64,000 nt of DNA from Paenibacillus sp. HB172176 (GCF_011947265.1 NZ_JAATHD010000003.1:372001-436000), one strand, 5' to 3'. Positions 50,897 to 60,467 are shown, counted from the first letter of the stretch. Notes: a model not told the origin generated them from the letters alone. Numbers and translations: made by a program.

Positions 50897-52831
50897 CTAC
50901 ATGTATTGCTCCCATTCCTCATAAGCTTGGGACAGGGCTTCTTTCTTCTCGTGAATGACCGATTGAATTTCTTGAATGCGAATATAATCATTGAAGACGG
51001 CAGGATCGGCAAGCTGCTCTTCGAGAGAAGCAATTTCCTGCTCATAGTCGGAGATGCTTTGCTCCAACTGCTCAATCTTTCGCTGCTTGCTTCTCTCTTC
51101 GCGTTTTAATTGCTTGTCCAGCTCGTATTGATTGATTCGGGGCTGATCCTTGGCCGTTTCCGTGCTTTTCACGGAGGCTGCAGCGCTGCCGGATTCCAGC
51201 CTCATTTCTTCAAGCTCCAGCTTTTTCTCCAGCATATCGTCATAATTTCCCAGGAAATGAGTGACGCCTTGAGGACCAAGCTCGATAATGCGTTCTGCCA
51301 TCTTGTTGAGGAAATAGCGATCATGGGATATGAATAGCAGAGTCCCTTCATAATCCAGCAATGCCGCTTCGAGCACTTCCTTGCTGAATAAATCGAGATG
51401 ATTCGTTGGCTCGTCAAGAATGAGCAAATTGGCTTGCGCGAGCATCAGCTTTGCGAGAGAAACGCGGGCTTTCTCTCCGCCGCTTAGAGATGAAATTCGT
51501 TTCAGCACATCTTCTCCGCTGAACAAGAAATTGCCAAGCACTGTGCGGATTCGGGCTTCCTCAATATGAGGGTATTCCTGCCAGAGCTCCTCCAGAACCG
51601 TGTTCCGGCCGTTTAAACGAGTATGCTCCTGATCATAGTAGCCGATCTTCACATTCGTACCGAATTGAATCGTCCCCGTCGCCGGCTTATATTGATTCAT
51701 CAGCGACTTCAGCAGGGTAGACTTGCCAATGCCGTTTGGTCCGATCAAGGCTACCGTTTCGCCGCGCGTAAGCGTGAAGTCGACATGTCGGAAGACCGGA
51801 GCGGACTTCTCGGGAAACTGAATCGACAAATCATGCACGGCAAGCACATCCTTGCCGGACATTCTCTCGATCTCGAAGGTGAAGGAGGCCTTCTTCAAAT
51901 CGCCTTGCGGCTTATCCAGCCGATCCATTCTCTCGAGCGCTTTGCGTCTGCTCTGCGCGCGCTTGGTCGTGGAGGCTCTCACGATATTGCGCTGAATGAA
52001 TTGCTCGAGCTTGGCGATTTCATCCTGCTGCTTCTCGAAATGCTTAAGCTCAATTTCGTATTCGGCCGATTTTAATTCCAGGTATCTGGAATAATTGCCG
52101 GTATACCGCTTTGCCGAATGACGTTCAATCTCGACGATGGTATTGGCCAAGGCATCGAGAAAGTAGCGGTCATGGGAGACGACGACGATTGCGCCGGAAT
52201 AGCCCCGGAGATAGGATTCAAGCCAGGTTAACGTTTCGATATCCAAATAGTTTGTCGGTTCGTCAAGCATGAGCAGATCAGGCGCTTGCAGCAATATGCG
52301 CGCGAGCGCCAGCCTGGTTTTCTGACCTCCGCTTAGCGTCGAAATCAATGTGGTTAGATCGAATTGGCCAAAGCCCATGCCGTGCAGAACGCTGTTGATT
52401 CGCGTATTGATTTCGAATCCGCCTTGCTCGCGGAACCAGTCCGAGCGTTTGGCGTAGCGTTCCAGCAAATCGGTATACCTTTTTTCATTCTCTTGCTGAG
52501 CGAGCTGGGATATTTCGATCTCCATCGCGCGAAGTTCCGACTCGGCAGCGAGCAAGTCCGAGAATACGGCTTTCATTTCATCAATAATGGTTCGATCGGA
52601 AGAAAGGCCGCTATTCTGAGCGAGATAGCCGATTTTCGTTTCTTTGGCCTTATGAATATCTCCGGAATCCGCAGAAAGCTCTCCTGCGATGATTTTCAGA
52701 AGCGTCGACTTGCCTGCTCCGTTGACGCCTACGAGGCCCAGGCGGTCGCGCTCTTGCACTTGCATCGATATCTGTGATAATACGGGCGTAATTCCGTAAT
52801 TTTTAGAAATATTGGAAACTTGCAACAGCAT
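50897..52831 (-). CDS. ydiF: ABC-F family ATPase (YdiF-like)
   Basis: 644 aa. Two ABC domains on one chain with no membrane part: Walker A GVNGAGKST and GPNGIGKST, signatures LSGGQKTRLA and LSGGEKARVS, Walker B with DEPTNYLD and DEPTNHLD. A basic interdomain linker and a C-terminal coiled coil (residues ~560-644) complete the ABC-F plan. Such proteins act on ribosomes as translation factors, some in antibiotic protection. The position before moaC/tat matches B. subtilis ydiF, which favours a housekeeping role. Confidence 0.9.
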   Translation of the reverse strand: MLLQVSNISKNYGITPVLSQISMQVQERDRLGLVGVNGAGKSTLLKIIAGELSADSGDIHKAKETKIGYLAQNSGLSSDRTIIDEMKAVFSDLLAAESELRAMEIEISQLAQQENEKRYTDLLERYAKRSDWFREQGGFEINTRINSVLHGMGFGQFDLTTLISTLSGGQKTRLALARILLQAPDLLMLDEPTNYLDIETLTWLESYLRGYSGAIVVVSHDRYFLDALANTIVEIERHSAKRYTGNYSRYLELKSAEYEIELKHFEKQQDEIAKLEQFIQRNIVRASTTKRAQSRRKALERMDRLDKPQGDLKKASFTFEIERMSGKDVLAVHDLSIQFPEKSAPVFRHVDFTLTRGETVALIGPNGIGKSTLLKSLMNQYKPATGTIQFGTNVKIGYYDQEHTRLNGRNTVLEELWQEYPHIEEARIRTVLGNFLFSGEDVLKRISSLSGGEKARVSLAKLMLAQANLLILDEPTNHLDLFSKEVLEAALLDYEGTLLFISHDRYFLNKMAERIIELGPQGVTHFLGNYDDMLEKKLELEEMRLESGSAAASVKSTETAKDQPRINQYELDKQLKREERSKQRKIEQLEQSISDYEQEIASLEEQLADPAVFNDYIRIQEIQSVIHEKKEALSQAYEEWEQYM

Positions 52832-53008
52832 TTCGAAACCTCCACTTTATCATCATCAAAGCTTAAACCTGTAAACATTTCTAGTTTACCACAAACTCGC
52901 GCTTTCATTGGCGAAAGTTGTATAACAGTGGTACACTACATGTAAGATAATTAAAGGAAATAAAAGAGAACTAATCGTATATTTTAGCCACAGAATGGAT
53001 GACTGTTC

Positions 53009-53626
53009 ATGGGAAGAGGGAATGAGGAAGCGACGAAAGCGGCTTTGCGGAAAGCGTTGAACGAGAGACGCAATTCCTTATCCGCGGGAGAGCGGAAGCG
53101 ATGGTCCATTGAGGCATGCGGCCATGCCGCGGCATATATCGAGAAGCATGGCATGACATCGATTATGGCCTATGCTTCCTTCCGCAGCGAGCTGGATCTA
53201 AGTTCGTTGATCGAATGGTGCTGGGATCGGGAGGTTTCTGTCATCCTTCCCCGGAGCGATGCTGCCTCTTACCGAATGTCTATGCATCGCTTGCAGAGCT
53301 GGGAAGAGCTGGAGAAAGGCGCGTACGGCATTCTGGAGCCTAATCCGTTCTTATGTCCGGAGCTTGATCGAGACGTCCGCCCGGATATGGTTATCGTTCC
53401 GGGGCTTGCCTTCGATCTGCTGGGCGGAAGACTAGGCTATGGAGGCGGATTCTATGATCGGTTCGCCGCGGAATGCGGCAGCGGCAGCCGTTGGCTTGGC
53501 GCCAGCTTTGAAGCTCAGCTAGTCCCGAGTGTTCAGCTTGAGCCGCATGATCTCATTCTTGATGGTCTATTCACGCAACGCGCTTGTTATCAATTTGGAG
53601 GAGGAGATCTCAGGTGGGGCAGATGA
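53009..53626 (+). CDS. 5-formyltetrahydrofolate cyclo-ligase
   Basis: 205 aa. Converts 5-formyl-THF to 5,10-methenyl-THF using ATP. Basic N-terminal [14 protein letters not shown], and the C-terminal signature [14 protein letters not shown] are intact. It overlaps moaC by four bases, an arrangement that fits the need for methylene/formyl-folate handling beside cofactor genes but is not diagnostic. Confidence 0.92.
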   Translation: MGRGNEEATKAALRKALNERRNSLSAGERKRWSIEACGHAAAYIEKHGMTSIMAYASFRSELDLSSLIEWCWDREVSVILPRSDAASYRMSMHRLQSWEELEKGAYGILEPNPFLCPELDRDVRPDMVIVPGLAFDLLGGRLGYGGGFYDRFAAECGSGSRWLGASFEAQLVPSVQLEPHDLILDGLFTQRACYQFGGGDLRWGR

Positions 53627-54087
53627 CTCATTTCAATGATCAAGGCAGAGCGCATATGGTGGATATTTCCGAGAAGAAGGCAACCTCTCGCGAAGCAACT
53701 GCGGAGACAACGGTGAGAATGCTTGCGACAACGCTGGAACAGATCAAAGCCGGCAAGATCGGGAAAGGCGATGTTCTTGCGGTTGCGCAGGTGGCGGGCA
53801 TCATGGCTGCCAAGAAAACCTCGGAATGGATTCCCATGTGCCATCCTATCCCGCTCACGGGAATTAATATAGCATTCGATGACAATGGCAAGGACGAGCT
53901 GTACATAACGGGAACAGTGAAAACAACCGGGAAGACCGGCGTGGAGATGGAGGCGCTCACCGCCGTATCCGCTGCCGCTCTTACCGTGTATGATATGTGC
54001 AAGGCGCTCCAGAAGGATATGGCTATCGGCCCGACGCAGCTCATGACCAAGACGGGCGGCAAGAGCGGAGATTACCGGCGAGAATAA
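53623..54087 (+). CDS. moaC: Cyclic pyranopterin monophosphate synthase accessory protein MoaC
   Basis: 154 aa; ATG overlaps the previous stop. MoaC fold with [22 protein letters not shown] and the C-terminal [19 protein letters not shown]. Acts with MoaA in the first step of molybdenum cofactor synthesis; moaA is not in the window. Confidence 0.95.
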   Translation: MTHFNDQGRAHMVDISEKKATSREATAETTVRMLATTLEQIKAGKIGKGDVLAVAQVAGIMAAKKTSEWIPMCHPIPLTGINIAFDDNGKDELYITGTVKTTGKTGVEMEALTAVSAAALTVYDMCKALQKDMAIGPTQLMTKTGGKSGDYRRE

Positions 54088-54137
54088 TTCATGATGGTGA
54101 GCGGTTCATCGAGAGAAGAGGAAGGGAGGAATAAGAG

Positions 54138-54632
54138 ATGCAATGGAAGGTTGCCTTGTTGACCGCCAGCGACAAAGGCTCGCGCGGTGAACGCGAGGAT
54201 ACAAGCGCTCAAGTGATCAGGGAGCTTGTGGAGGAAGAGCTCGGCGGCGTTATTGTTGATTATCGCATTGTGCCGGACGAGCAGGATGAGATTATTGCCG
54301 CTATTATTGAAATGACGGAATATTACCAGGCTGATCTTGTTCTGACCACGGGAGGAACCGGCCTTGCGCCGCGTGATATTACGCCTGAAGCGACTCTGAA
54401 GGTTATTGACAAGCAAGTGCCCGGGCTCGCGGAAGCGATGAGGATGGGCACCTTGCAGAAATCGCGCAGAGCGATGCTGTCGAGAAGCATATGCGGCATC
54501 AGGGGCAGCTCTCTCATTATTAACCTGCCGGGAAGCCCCAAGGGCGTTCACGAATGTTTGATGGCTATTATGGATCAATTGCCCCATGCGCTCGGGATTC
54601 TGTCCGGACAGCTTGGAGAGCATAACGAATGA
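54138..54632 (+). CDS. moaB: Molybdopterin adenylyltransferase-like protein (MoaB/Mog)
   Basis: 164 aa behind GGGAGGAA. MoCF-domain protein with ASDKGSRGEREDTS, TTGGTGLAPRD and LPGSPKG, the signature of MoaB/Mog. It would adenylate molybdopterin before metal insertion. Overlaps the next gene by four bases. Confidence 0.9.
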   Translation: MQWKVALLTASDKGSRGEREDTSAQVIRELVEEELGGVIVDYRIVPDEQDEIIAAIIEMTEYYQADLVLTTGGTGLAPRDITPEATLKVIDKQVPGLAEAMRMGTLQKSRRAMLSRSICGIRGSSLIINLPGSPKGVHECLMAIMDQLPHALGILSGQLGEHNE

Positions 54633-55684
54633 TGGGCATGCATGAATCGAATGGCGGAAAAGAAGCGGGAATGAAGCGAGGGAGCACGCTTCTAAGAGAA
54701 GTGTCCGTTCATGATGCTATTGGGCTGAGCCTGGCTCATGATCTGACGCAAATCGTCCCGGGCGAATTCAAAGGCAGATTGTTCAAGCGCGGGCATGTCA
54801 TCAGCGAAGCGGATATCCCGCAGCTGCTTGATATCGGGAAAGAGCATATTTACGTCATGGAGCTTGGCTCAGACGAGCTTCATGAAGATGACGCGGCTAA
54901 TCGAATGGCAGCGGCTCTGGCAGACGAAAACCTGCTGTTAAGGGAGCCGCATGAGGGCAAGGTTACGATCAAATCGCCGATTCTGGGACTCGCCGATATC
55001 GATGAAGAGCTTGTCCGGGCGGTTAACCGTCTGGGAGAGATCGCGCTGGCCACGGTGAAGAGCAAAGTCGTGCTTCAGGCAGAAGCCTCTATCGCAGCTA
55101 CGCGTGCGATTCCGCTTGTCGTTCCGAGGGCAAAGGTCGAGGAAGTCGAGAGACTGGCATCCCGATTCCGGGAGGCGAATAACGGCAAAGCGCCGTTAAG
55201 CGTCAAGCCCTTCAGGAAGATGAAAGCGGGCTTGCTGACAACCGGAAGCGAGGTGTTCGGCGGCAGAATTCAAGATAAATTCGGACCAGCGGTGACGGCG
55301 AAGCTGCAGGCTCTTGGCTCAGAAGTTGCCGAGCAGCGATTCGCGCCGGATGATCGACAAATAATTGTCAAGGAAATACACTATTTGCTTGCGGCCGGTT
55401 ATGATATGATATTGGTAACGGGCGGAATGTCTGTTGACCCGGATGATCGCACACCTGGAGCGATAAGCGAGGCCGGCGCCGAGATTATCAGCTATGGCAC
55501 GCCAATGCTTCCAGGCTCTATGCTGCTTGTCGGCTATATGAACAACGTCCCTATATTAGGTTTGCCAGGCTGCGTGATGCATGATCCCTTCACTTCGTTC
55601 GATGTGCTGCTGCCGCGAATTTTGGCAGGAGAACGAATTGGTCGTGAGGATATTGTCGAGCTGGGTTATGGAGGACTTCTATAA
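54629..55684 (+). CDS. Molybdopterin-binding domain protein (MoeA-like)
   Basis: 351 aa. The C-terminal half is a MoCF-binding domain (TTGSEVFGGRI, LVTGGMSVDPDD, LGLPGCVMHDPFTSFD). The N-terminal half differs from standard MoeA and is shorter. Translationally coupled to the MoaB/Mog gene, so a role in molybdenum cofactor handling is likely; the exact step is not clear. The start could also be the ATG at 54671. Confidence 0.75.
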   Translation: MMGMHESNGGKEAGMKRGSTLLREVSVHDAIGLSLAHDLTQIVPGEFKGRLFKRGHVISEADIPQLLDIGKEHIYVMELGSDELHEDDAANRMAAALADENLLLREPHEGKVTIKSPILGLADIDEELVRAVNRLGEIALATVKSKVVLQAEASIAATRAIPLVVPRAKVEEVERLASRFREANNGKAPLSVKPFRKMKAGLLTTGSEVFGGRIQDKFGPAVTAKLQALGSEVAEQRFAPDDRQIIVKEIHYLLAAGYDMILVTGGMSVDPDDRTPGAISEAGAEIISYGTPMLPGSMLLVGYMNNVPILGLPGCVMHDPFTSFDVLLPRILAGERIGREDIVELGYGGLL

Positions 55685-55712
55685 TGGATAGAACGATAAG
55701 GAGGTATTTCGA

Positions 55713-55946
55713 GTGAGTGGAATAGGTGCTACAGGCATGATTCTTCTTGTTCTGGTCGCTTTGTTGCTGTTCGGACCCAACAAGCTTCCCGAGCTTGGAC
55801 GCGCTTTCGGCAAGACACTGAGAGAATTCAAGTCCGGCGCAAGAGAAATTATGGACGACGACGATCGCAATGAGAAAGAGAAGAGCCGAATCGATGTTAG
55901 TCGTGCAGAAAATAGCGAAAAAGAAAACAAGCGGCTCCCGGACTAA
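55713..55946 (+). CDS. tatA: Twin-arginine translocase subunit TatA
   Basis: 77 aa from a GTG with AAGGAGGT upstream. One N-terminal membrane helix, then the FGPNKLPELGRAFGKTLREFK amphipathic helix in pieces (FGPNKLPELG, GKTLREFK), then an acidic tail. Forms the pore-like assembly for export of folded proteins with TatC. Its last codons include a hairpin (55929-55962). Confidence 0.94.
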   Translation: MSGIGATGMILLVLVALLLFGPNKLPELGRAFGKTLREFKSGAREIMDDDDRNEKEKSRIDVSRAENSEKENKRLPD

Positions 55947-55962
55947 GAGGAACCGCTTTTTT
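55929..55962 (+). terminator. Intercistronic hairpin between tatA and tatC
   Basis: Stem AAGCGG (55929-55934) and CCGCTT (55953-55958) followed by TTTTTT. The left arm lies inside tatA. Likely a partial terminator that keeps TatC below TatA. Confidence 0.6.
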
Positions 55963-56013
55963 CAAGGCTATCTTTCATCTTGGCGGTCATTGTAACAGCA
56001 GGGGGTACGAGTA

Positions 56014-56820
56014 ATGTCAGAGAATACGAGCCATCGCTCTGCCGGCAGGCAGGGTTTGCTTGGCGATGACGGCTTGATGCCGCTTCTCGAGCATATTGGC
56101 GAGCTGCGCAAACGAATTATCTATATCTTGATTGTGCTCGTGCTGGGCCTTGTTATTGGCATTTCAGTAGCCGAGCCAGCCTATAATTTGCTTATGAGCC
56201 AGAAGCCGGCGAATACGATAACGCTCAATACATTCTCGCTGTGGGACGGCATCGGCATGTATATGAAATTCGCGTTCGTTATTGCTTTGGTCATAACGCT
56301 GCCGTTCACCGCCTACCAGCTATGGGCTTTCGTCAAGCCCGCGCTGCGGGTTCATGAACAGAGATCAACGTTGAAATACGTGCCGTTCGCCTTGATTATG
56401 TTTCTAATCGGCTTGTCTTTCTCGTATTTTGTCGTGTTTCCATTAGCTTTTCATTTCACCAGATCGATTGCGAGCCATTTGAATTTGGTTGAAACGTATG
56501 GCATCATTCAATATTTCTCCTTTATGTTCAGCATCTTGATTCCTGTTTCGTTGCTGTTCGAGCTGCCGTTGCTCATTATGTTTCTTACGGCAATTCGATT
56601 GCTTAATCCGATGCTGCTGCGACGAATGAGGAGAATCGCTTATTTCATTCTGGTGTTTATTGGCATCGTCATAACGCCTCCGGACTTTGTTTCGGACATC
56701 ATCGTTATTATTCCACTGATCGGACTTTATGAGATGAGTGTCTTCTTGTCCGGCATCATATTCAGGAAACAACAAGCGGCGGATAAGAAATGGGAGGAAG
56801 AGCAAGCGGAAGATGAATAG
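56014..56820 (+). CDS. tatC: Twin-arginine translocase subunit TatC
   Basis: 268 aa; ATG behind CAGGGGGT. Six membrane spans, the N-terminal HIGELRKRI motif and the PALRVHEQR loop, as in TatC. Works with TatA from the gene before it. Ends the conserved block; sugar-transport genes follow. Confidence 0.94.
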   Translation: MSENTSHRSAGRQGLLGDDGLMPLLEHIGELRKRIIYILIVLVLGLVIGISVAEPAYNLLMSQKPANTITLNTFSLWDGIGMYMKFAFVIALVITLPFTAYQLWAFVKPALRVHEQRSTLKYVPFALIMFLIGLSFSYFVVFPLAFHFTRSIASHLNLVETYGIIQYFSFMFSILIPVSLLFELPLLIMFLTAIRLLNPMLLRRMRRIAYFILVFIGIVITPPDFVSDIIVIIPLIGLYEMSVFLSGIIFRKQQAADKKWEEEQAEDE

Positions 56821-56843
56821 GCGCATGGAATATATGACCTCGC

Positions 56844-56871
56844 AAGCACACGCTAATCCGTGTGCTTTTTT
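56844..56871 (+). terminator. Terminator after tatC
   Basis: Perfect 9-base stem AAGCACACG (56844-56852) and CGTGTGCTT (56859-56867) with a T-rich tail. Confidence 0.85.
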
Positions 56872-56995
56872 ATGTTTATTTTGCTTCTCGCAGCTGAAAG
56901 GTAAAAATAACGGCATAGCTCAGCAAGAAATCGTTAAAGAAGAACTCGCTTCTTTTTCTATAATGAATGTAGATAACAGAAGCGAGGTGAAATTC

Positions 56996-57934
56996 ATGCA
57001 AGCATTGCAGCCAACTCGGCAGAAAGACATCGTAAAGGCGGACAAGAGAAGCAATCGCATGAAGAGAAGGGAAACGATTTCCGGTTTTTTATTCGTAGGG
57101 CCGATGTTGATCGGGGTAACGGTATTGACGCTGCTGCCTATCCTTGCGACATTCCTGCTCTCGATGGCGGATTGGAATTTTATAGCCGGATTCAAGGAAA
57201 TGAAATGGGTCGGGTTCGATAATTTTAATCGTCTGTTCGACGACGAGGGGTTCATGAAATCACTGCGGAACAATGCTTACTTCCTGCTTGCGGTCCCGAT
57301 TTATTTGGCCATATCGATGGTGCTCGCGGTCATTATTGATAAATACGTGTATTTGAAAGGCTATTTCAAGGTAGCCTATTTCATGCCTTATATCTCCAGC
57401 GTTGTCGCTGTGGCGATTGTATGGCAGGTGTTATTCAATCCTTCGGCGGGTCCGGTGAATCAGCTCCTGATGTCGCTTGGCATTGACAATCCCCCGAAAT
57501 GGATCGCGGATCCGAGCTATGCGCTGCCCTCCATCATGATGATCTCGATCTGGATTTCAATTGGTTTCAATCTAATTGTCTATATCGCGGGTTTGCAATC
57601 GATTCCGAAGGATCTCTATGAAGCGGCGGATATCGATGGGGCCGGCACTTGGGTGAAGTTCAGAAGCATCACGTTCCCGCAGCTGTCCTCAACCTCGTTC
57701 TTCTTATTAATAACGGGCATTATCTCGACGTTCAAAGTATTCGATCTGATTGCGGTATTAACGAAGGGCGGACCGCTCAATTCGACGAGCATGCTTGTCT
57801 GGTATCTCTATGATTCGGCCTTCGTCAATTTGAAGATCGGCTATGCTTCGGCAATGGCGGTGGTGCTGTTCGCCTGCGTTATGATGATTACGGTACTGCA
57901 GTGGATCGGACAGAAAAAATGGGTGAATTACTAG
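56996..57934 (+). CDS. Carbohydrate ABC transporter permease 1 (CUT1, MalF-like)
   Basis: 312 aa from the ATG at 56996, behind GAGGTGA; the frame stays open further upstream but that part overlaps the tatC terminator. Six membrane spans with the EAA motif EAADIDGAGTWVKFRSITFP near residue 215. First gene of the set permease-permease-binding protein-kinase-regulator. No dedicated ATPase is present; a shared MsmX-type ATPase is usual for such systems. Confidence 0.9.
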   Translation: MQALQPTRQKDIVKADKRSNRMKRRETISGFLFVGPMLIGVTVLTLLPILATFLLSMADWNFIAGFKEMKWVGFDNFNRLFDDEGFMKSLRNNAYFLLAVPIYLAISMVLAVIIDKYVYLKGYFKVAYFMPYISSVVAVAIVWQVLFNPSAGPVNQLLMSLGIDNPPKWIADPSYALPSIMMISIWISIGFNLIVYIAGLQSIPKDLYEAADIDGAGTWVKFRSITFPQLSSTSFFLLITGIISTFKVFDLIAVLTKGGPLNSTSMLVWYLYDSAFVNLKIGYASAMAVVLFACVMMITVLQWIGQKKWVNY

Positions 57935-57946
57935 GAGGAGAGGCTC

Positions 57947-58786
57947 ATGACCGCATTACAGATTGAACGGATTCGAAAAGGCGTGCTTACGATCATTATG
58001 TTCGCGATAAGCATCGTGTTCCTGCTGCCATTCCTATGGATGCTGTCCGCATCGTTCAAGGTGGAGGCGGAGGTCTTCACCTATCCCATCCAGTGGCTTC
58101 CTCACAAATGGCATGCCATCGAGAATTACAAGGAAGTATGGACCGGCAAGTTCCCGTTCTACAAATATTATTGGAATACCGTGAAGGTTACGGTGATGAC
58201 CACGGCCGTCTCGGCCGGCATTTCGGCGCTGGCGGCTTACGGCTTCTCCAAAATTCAATTCGCGGCAAGCAAATATTTGTTCATGATCGTTCTTGCCACC
58301 TATATGATTCCTCAGCAGGCGATTCTGGTGCCGCAATTTCTGCTGTATCGCAATATCGGACTGTTCGACAGCCATACCGGACTTGTGATGCTGGGCTGCT
58401 TCAGCGTGCTTGGTACCTTCATGCTAAGACAATTTTTCATGGGCGTGCATAATGAATACATTGAATCGGCGAAGATGGACGGAGCGGGACATTTCCGCAT
58501 TTTCTGGAAAATCGCGTTCCCGCTTGTCCGACCTGCCGTTGCGACCTATGCAATCCTTCGCTTCATCTGGACCTGGAATGATTATCAGAATCCGCTTATC
58601 TTCCTTCGCACCGACAAGCTCTATACGATTCAGCTTGCCATGCAGAAGTTCACGACGATTAACGGCGAATTCTATTCGCTCATGATGGCTGCGGCGGTCT
58701 CGGCTATATTGCCTTTGCTGATCGTCTTTATTATCGGGCAGAAGAGCGTCATCGAAGGCATTGCCCTCGGCGGCGTGAAGGGCTGA
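57947..58786 (+). CDS. Carbohydrate ABC transporter permease 2 (CUT1, MalG-like)
   Basis: 279 aa; ATG 12 bases after the first permease, with AGGAGAGG. Six spans, EAA motif ESAKMDGAGHFRIFWKIAFP near residue 185. Partner of the preceding permease. Substrate is probably a mono- or oligosaccharide but cannot be read. Confidence 0.9.
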   Translation: MTALQIERIRKGVLTIIMFAISIVFLLPFLWMLSASFKVEAEVFTYPIQWLPHKWHAIENYKEVWTGKFPFYKYYWNTVKVTVMTTAVSAGISALAAYGFSKIQFAASKYLFMIVLATYMIPQQAILVPQFLLYRNIGLFDSHTGLVMLGCFSVLGTFMLRQFFMGVHNEYIESAKMDGAGHFRIFWKIAFPLVRPAVATYAILRFIWTWNDYQNPLIFLRTDKLYTIQLAMQKFTTINGEFYSLMMAAAVSAILPLLIVFIIGQKSVIEGIALGGVKG

Positions 58787-58826
58787 AGAATGACTGCCAA
58801 TCTGATGTGCGAAACAACCTCTAAAA

Positions 58827-58861
58827 GTCAAAATAAACGTATTTCTGGTCAAAATTATAGT
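58827..58861 (+). promoter_or_regulatory. Phased direct repeat and -10 box before the binding-protein gene
   Basis: GTCAAAAT occurs at 58827-58834 and again at 58848-58855, 21 bases apart (two helical turns), the spacing used by AraC-family activators. The second copy abuts a -10 TATAGT (58856-58861) and sits where a -35 would be. YesN-type control from the gene at 62296 is inferred. Confidence 0.45.
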
Positions 58862-58980
58862 ATAGGGAGCTGGATCGGCATTGCTACAATAAGGGAAAGA
58901 AAGCGGATACAACCATTCCATCCGCATTCGAGACATACGCTTTCCAATTAAGTACGCAAAGAAACGAGGAGGGTTTACAC

Positions 58981-60378
58981 ATGGTAACAAACAAAAAAAC
59001 GGTCTTCATTCTAGTGTTGGCAGTCATGATGCTGTTGACGGCTTGTTCGAGCAACAACGGCAATAACGGATCGAATAATGCGAATGCCGGAAATTCGAAC
59101 GCGACGAATGCGCCGAGCGAGTCCGACAAGCCGGTGACGATTCAGCTCCACACCTTCGGCAATGAAGCGAATTATAATTGGGAGAAAACGATAGCCGCTT
59201 TCGAAGAAGAGTATCCGCTGATCAAGGTGAACGTAAATGTGCTGAGCGAAAAAGGAGACTCGCAGGAAGCGCTCCAAAAGCTGGATCTTGCGGCTTCCTC
59301 CAACGAGGATATGGATGTGATTATGTTCAGTGATCCAGCAAGTTATGCGCAGCGCGTCGGTCTGGGCATGGTCGCTCCGATGGATGAATATATCGCCAAG
59401 GACGGCTTCGACGTAACCGAGGATTACAAAGTGGACACCACCTTGAACGATCATGTATACGCATTGCCGGGCAAATTCAATCCTTGGTACGTGCTGCTGA
59501 ACAAGACGCAGCTCGATGCGGCGGGTCTTGCGGTGCCAACGGATTGGACGTGGGACGACTTCACGAGCTATGCGAAGCAGCTGACAACTGGAGAGGGCGC
59601 TTCGAAGCATTACGGCACTTACTTCCATGGTCCGCAGAACGGCGGATGGATGGAATTCATGAAGCTGGCTCTTGGCAATCAACCCGACAATTCCGAATTT
59701 TTGAACGCAGACGGCACCATGAACTTCGACAGCCCGAATTTCCGCAAATCGCTCGAGCTGCGCGTGCAGATGGAGAAAGAGGATAAATCGGCTACTCCGT
59801 ACACCGATGTGATGTCGCAGAAGCTTCACTATCGCAATCAGTTCTTCAGCCAAAGCGCGAGCATGATTATGATTGGAAGCTGGATGAACACCGAGCTGGG
59901 CGGAACCGAGCAATTCCCGCTTGATTTCGAAGTGGCGGTGGCGCCGATTCCGAAAAACAACGAGGGCGACGAAGGCGGCTACACGATGGTGACGACGGAT
60001 TATGTATCGATCGCTCAAAGCTCGAAGCATAAAGACGCGGCATACACCTTCGTTCGCTGGTACACAACGAAGGGCCAAATCGCTCAAGGCAAAAACATCC
60101 CGGCATGGAACGGCGTGAGCGATTCCGAGATGGCGTCCATTATCGACATTATTCTCAGCGGAACGCAGCATCCGGAGAAGGTCGACAAGGAATCGCTGAT
60201 CAACACGCTGGCAAATGCGAAGTCCTCCAAGATCATTCCGCCGGTGACCTATCAGTCCGAGGTGTATAAAGTGATTAACGAAGAATACGAAAAGCTGATC
60301 TATGACAAGCAGGATATCGATCAAACGATTGCCGCGCTGGATGAGCGCGTGCAGAAGATCATTGATGCGAACCAATAA
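58981..60378 (+). CDS. Extracellular sugar-binding lipoprotein
   Basis: 465 aa; ATG behind GAGGAGGGT. Lipobox LLTAC followed by an Asn/Gly-rich linker, then a family 1 binding fold (IQLHTFGNEANYNWEKT, DVIMFSDPA, FVRWYTTKGQIAQGK). Delivers the sugar to the two upstream permeases. It has its own promoter region and is followed by a hairpin, which allows higher expression than the permeases and the sensor genes. Confidence 0.92.
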   Translation: MVTNKKTVFILVLAVMMLLTACSSNNGNNGSNNANAGNSNATNAPSESDKPVTIQLHTFGNEANYNWEKTIAAFEEEYPLIKVNVNVLSEKGDSQEALQKLDLAASSNEDMDVIMFSDPASYAQRVGLGMVAPMDEYIAKDGFDVTEDYKVDTTLNDHVYALPGKFNPWYVLLNKTQLDAAGLAVPTDWTWDDFTSYAKQLTTGEGASKHYGTYFHGPQNGGWMEFMKLALGNQPDNSEFLNADGTMNFDSPNFRKSLELRVQMEKEDKSATPYTDVMSQKLHYRNQFFSQSASMIMIGSWMNTELGGTEQFPLDFEVAVAPIPKNNEGDEGGYTMVTTDYVSIAQSSKHKDAAYTFVRWYTTKGQIAQGKNIPAWNGVSDSEMASIIDIILSGTQHPEKVDKESLINTLANAKSSKIIPPVTYQSEVYKVINEEYEKLIYDKQDIDQTIAALDERVQKIIDANQ

Positions 60379-60411
60379 TAAGGTATACTCTTAGGTATCA
60401 TGGTCAGGACG

Positions 60412-60444
60412 GAGAGGTGCAGGGAAAAGCTGCGCCTCTCTTTT
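60412..60444 (+). terminator. Hairpin between binding protein and yesM
   Basis: Stem GAGAGGTGCAG (60412-60422) and CTGCGCCTCTC (60430-60440), with one mismatch, then TTTT. Probably partial termination that lowers kinase/regulator expression. Confidence 0.65.
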
Positions 60445-60467
60445 CCATTGCGTAAGGAGGTGCGGTC

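Noticed and set aside
50897-52831. ABC-F antibiotic-resistance protein
   Set aside because: Its location before moaC/tat is that of the housekeeping ydiF gene, and nothing points to a recent acquisition.
56738-56995. N-terminal extension of the first sugar permease
   Set aside because: The extension would overlap tatC and its terminator; the ATG at 56996 has a good GAGGTGA site.
59011-60375. 454-codon open frame on the minus strand
   Set aside because: It mirrors the sugar-binding-protein gene; the plus frame has a lipobox, ribosome binding site and family motifs, while the minus product is Arg/His-rich with none.
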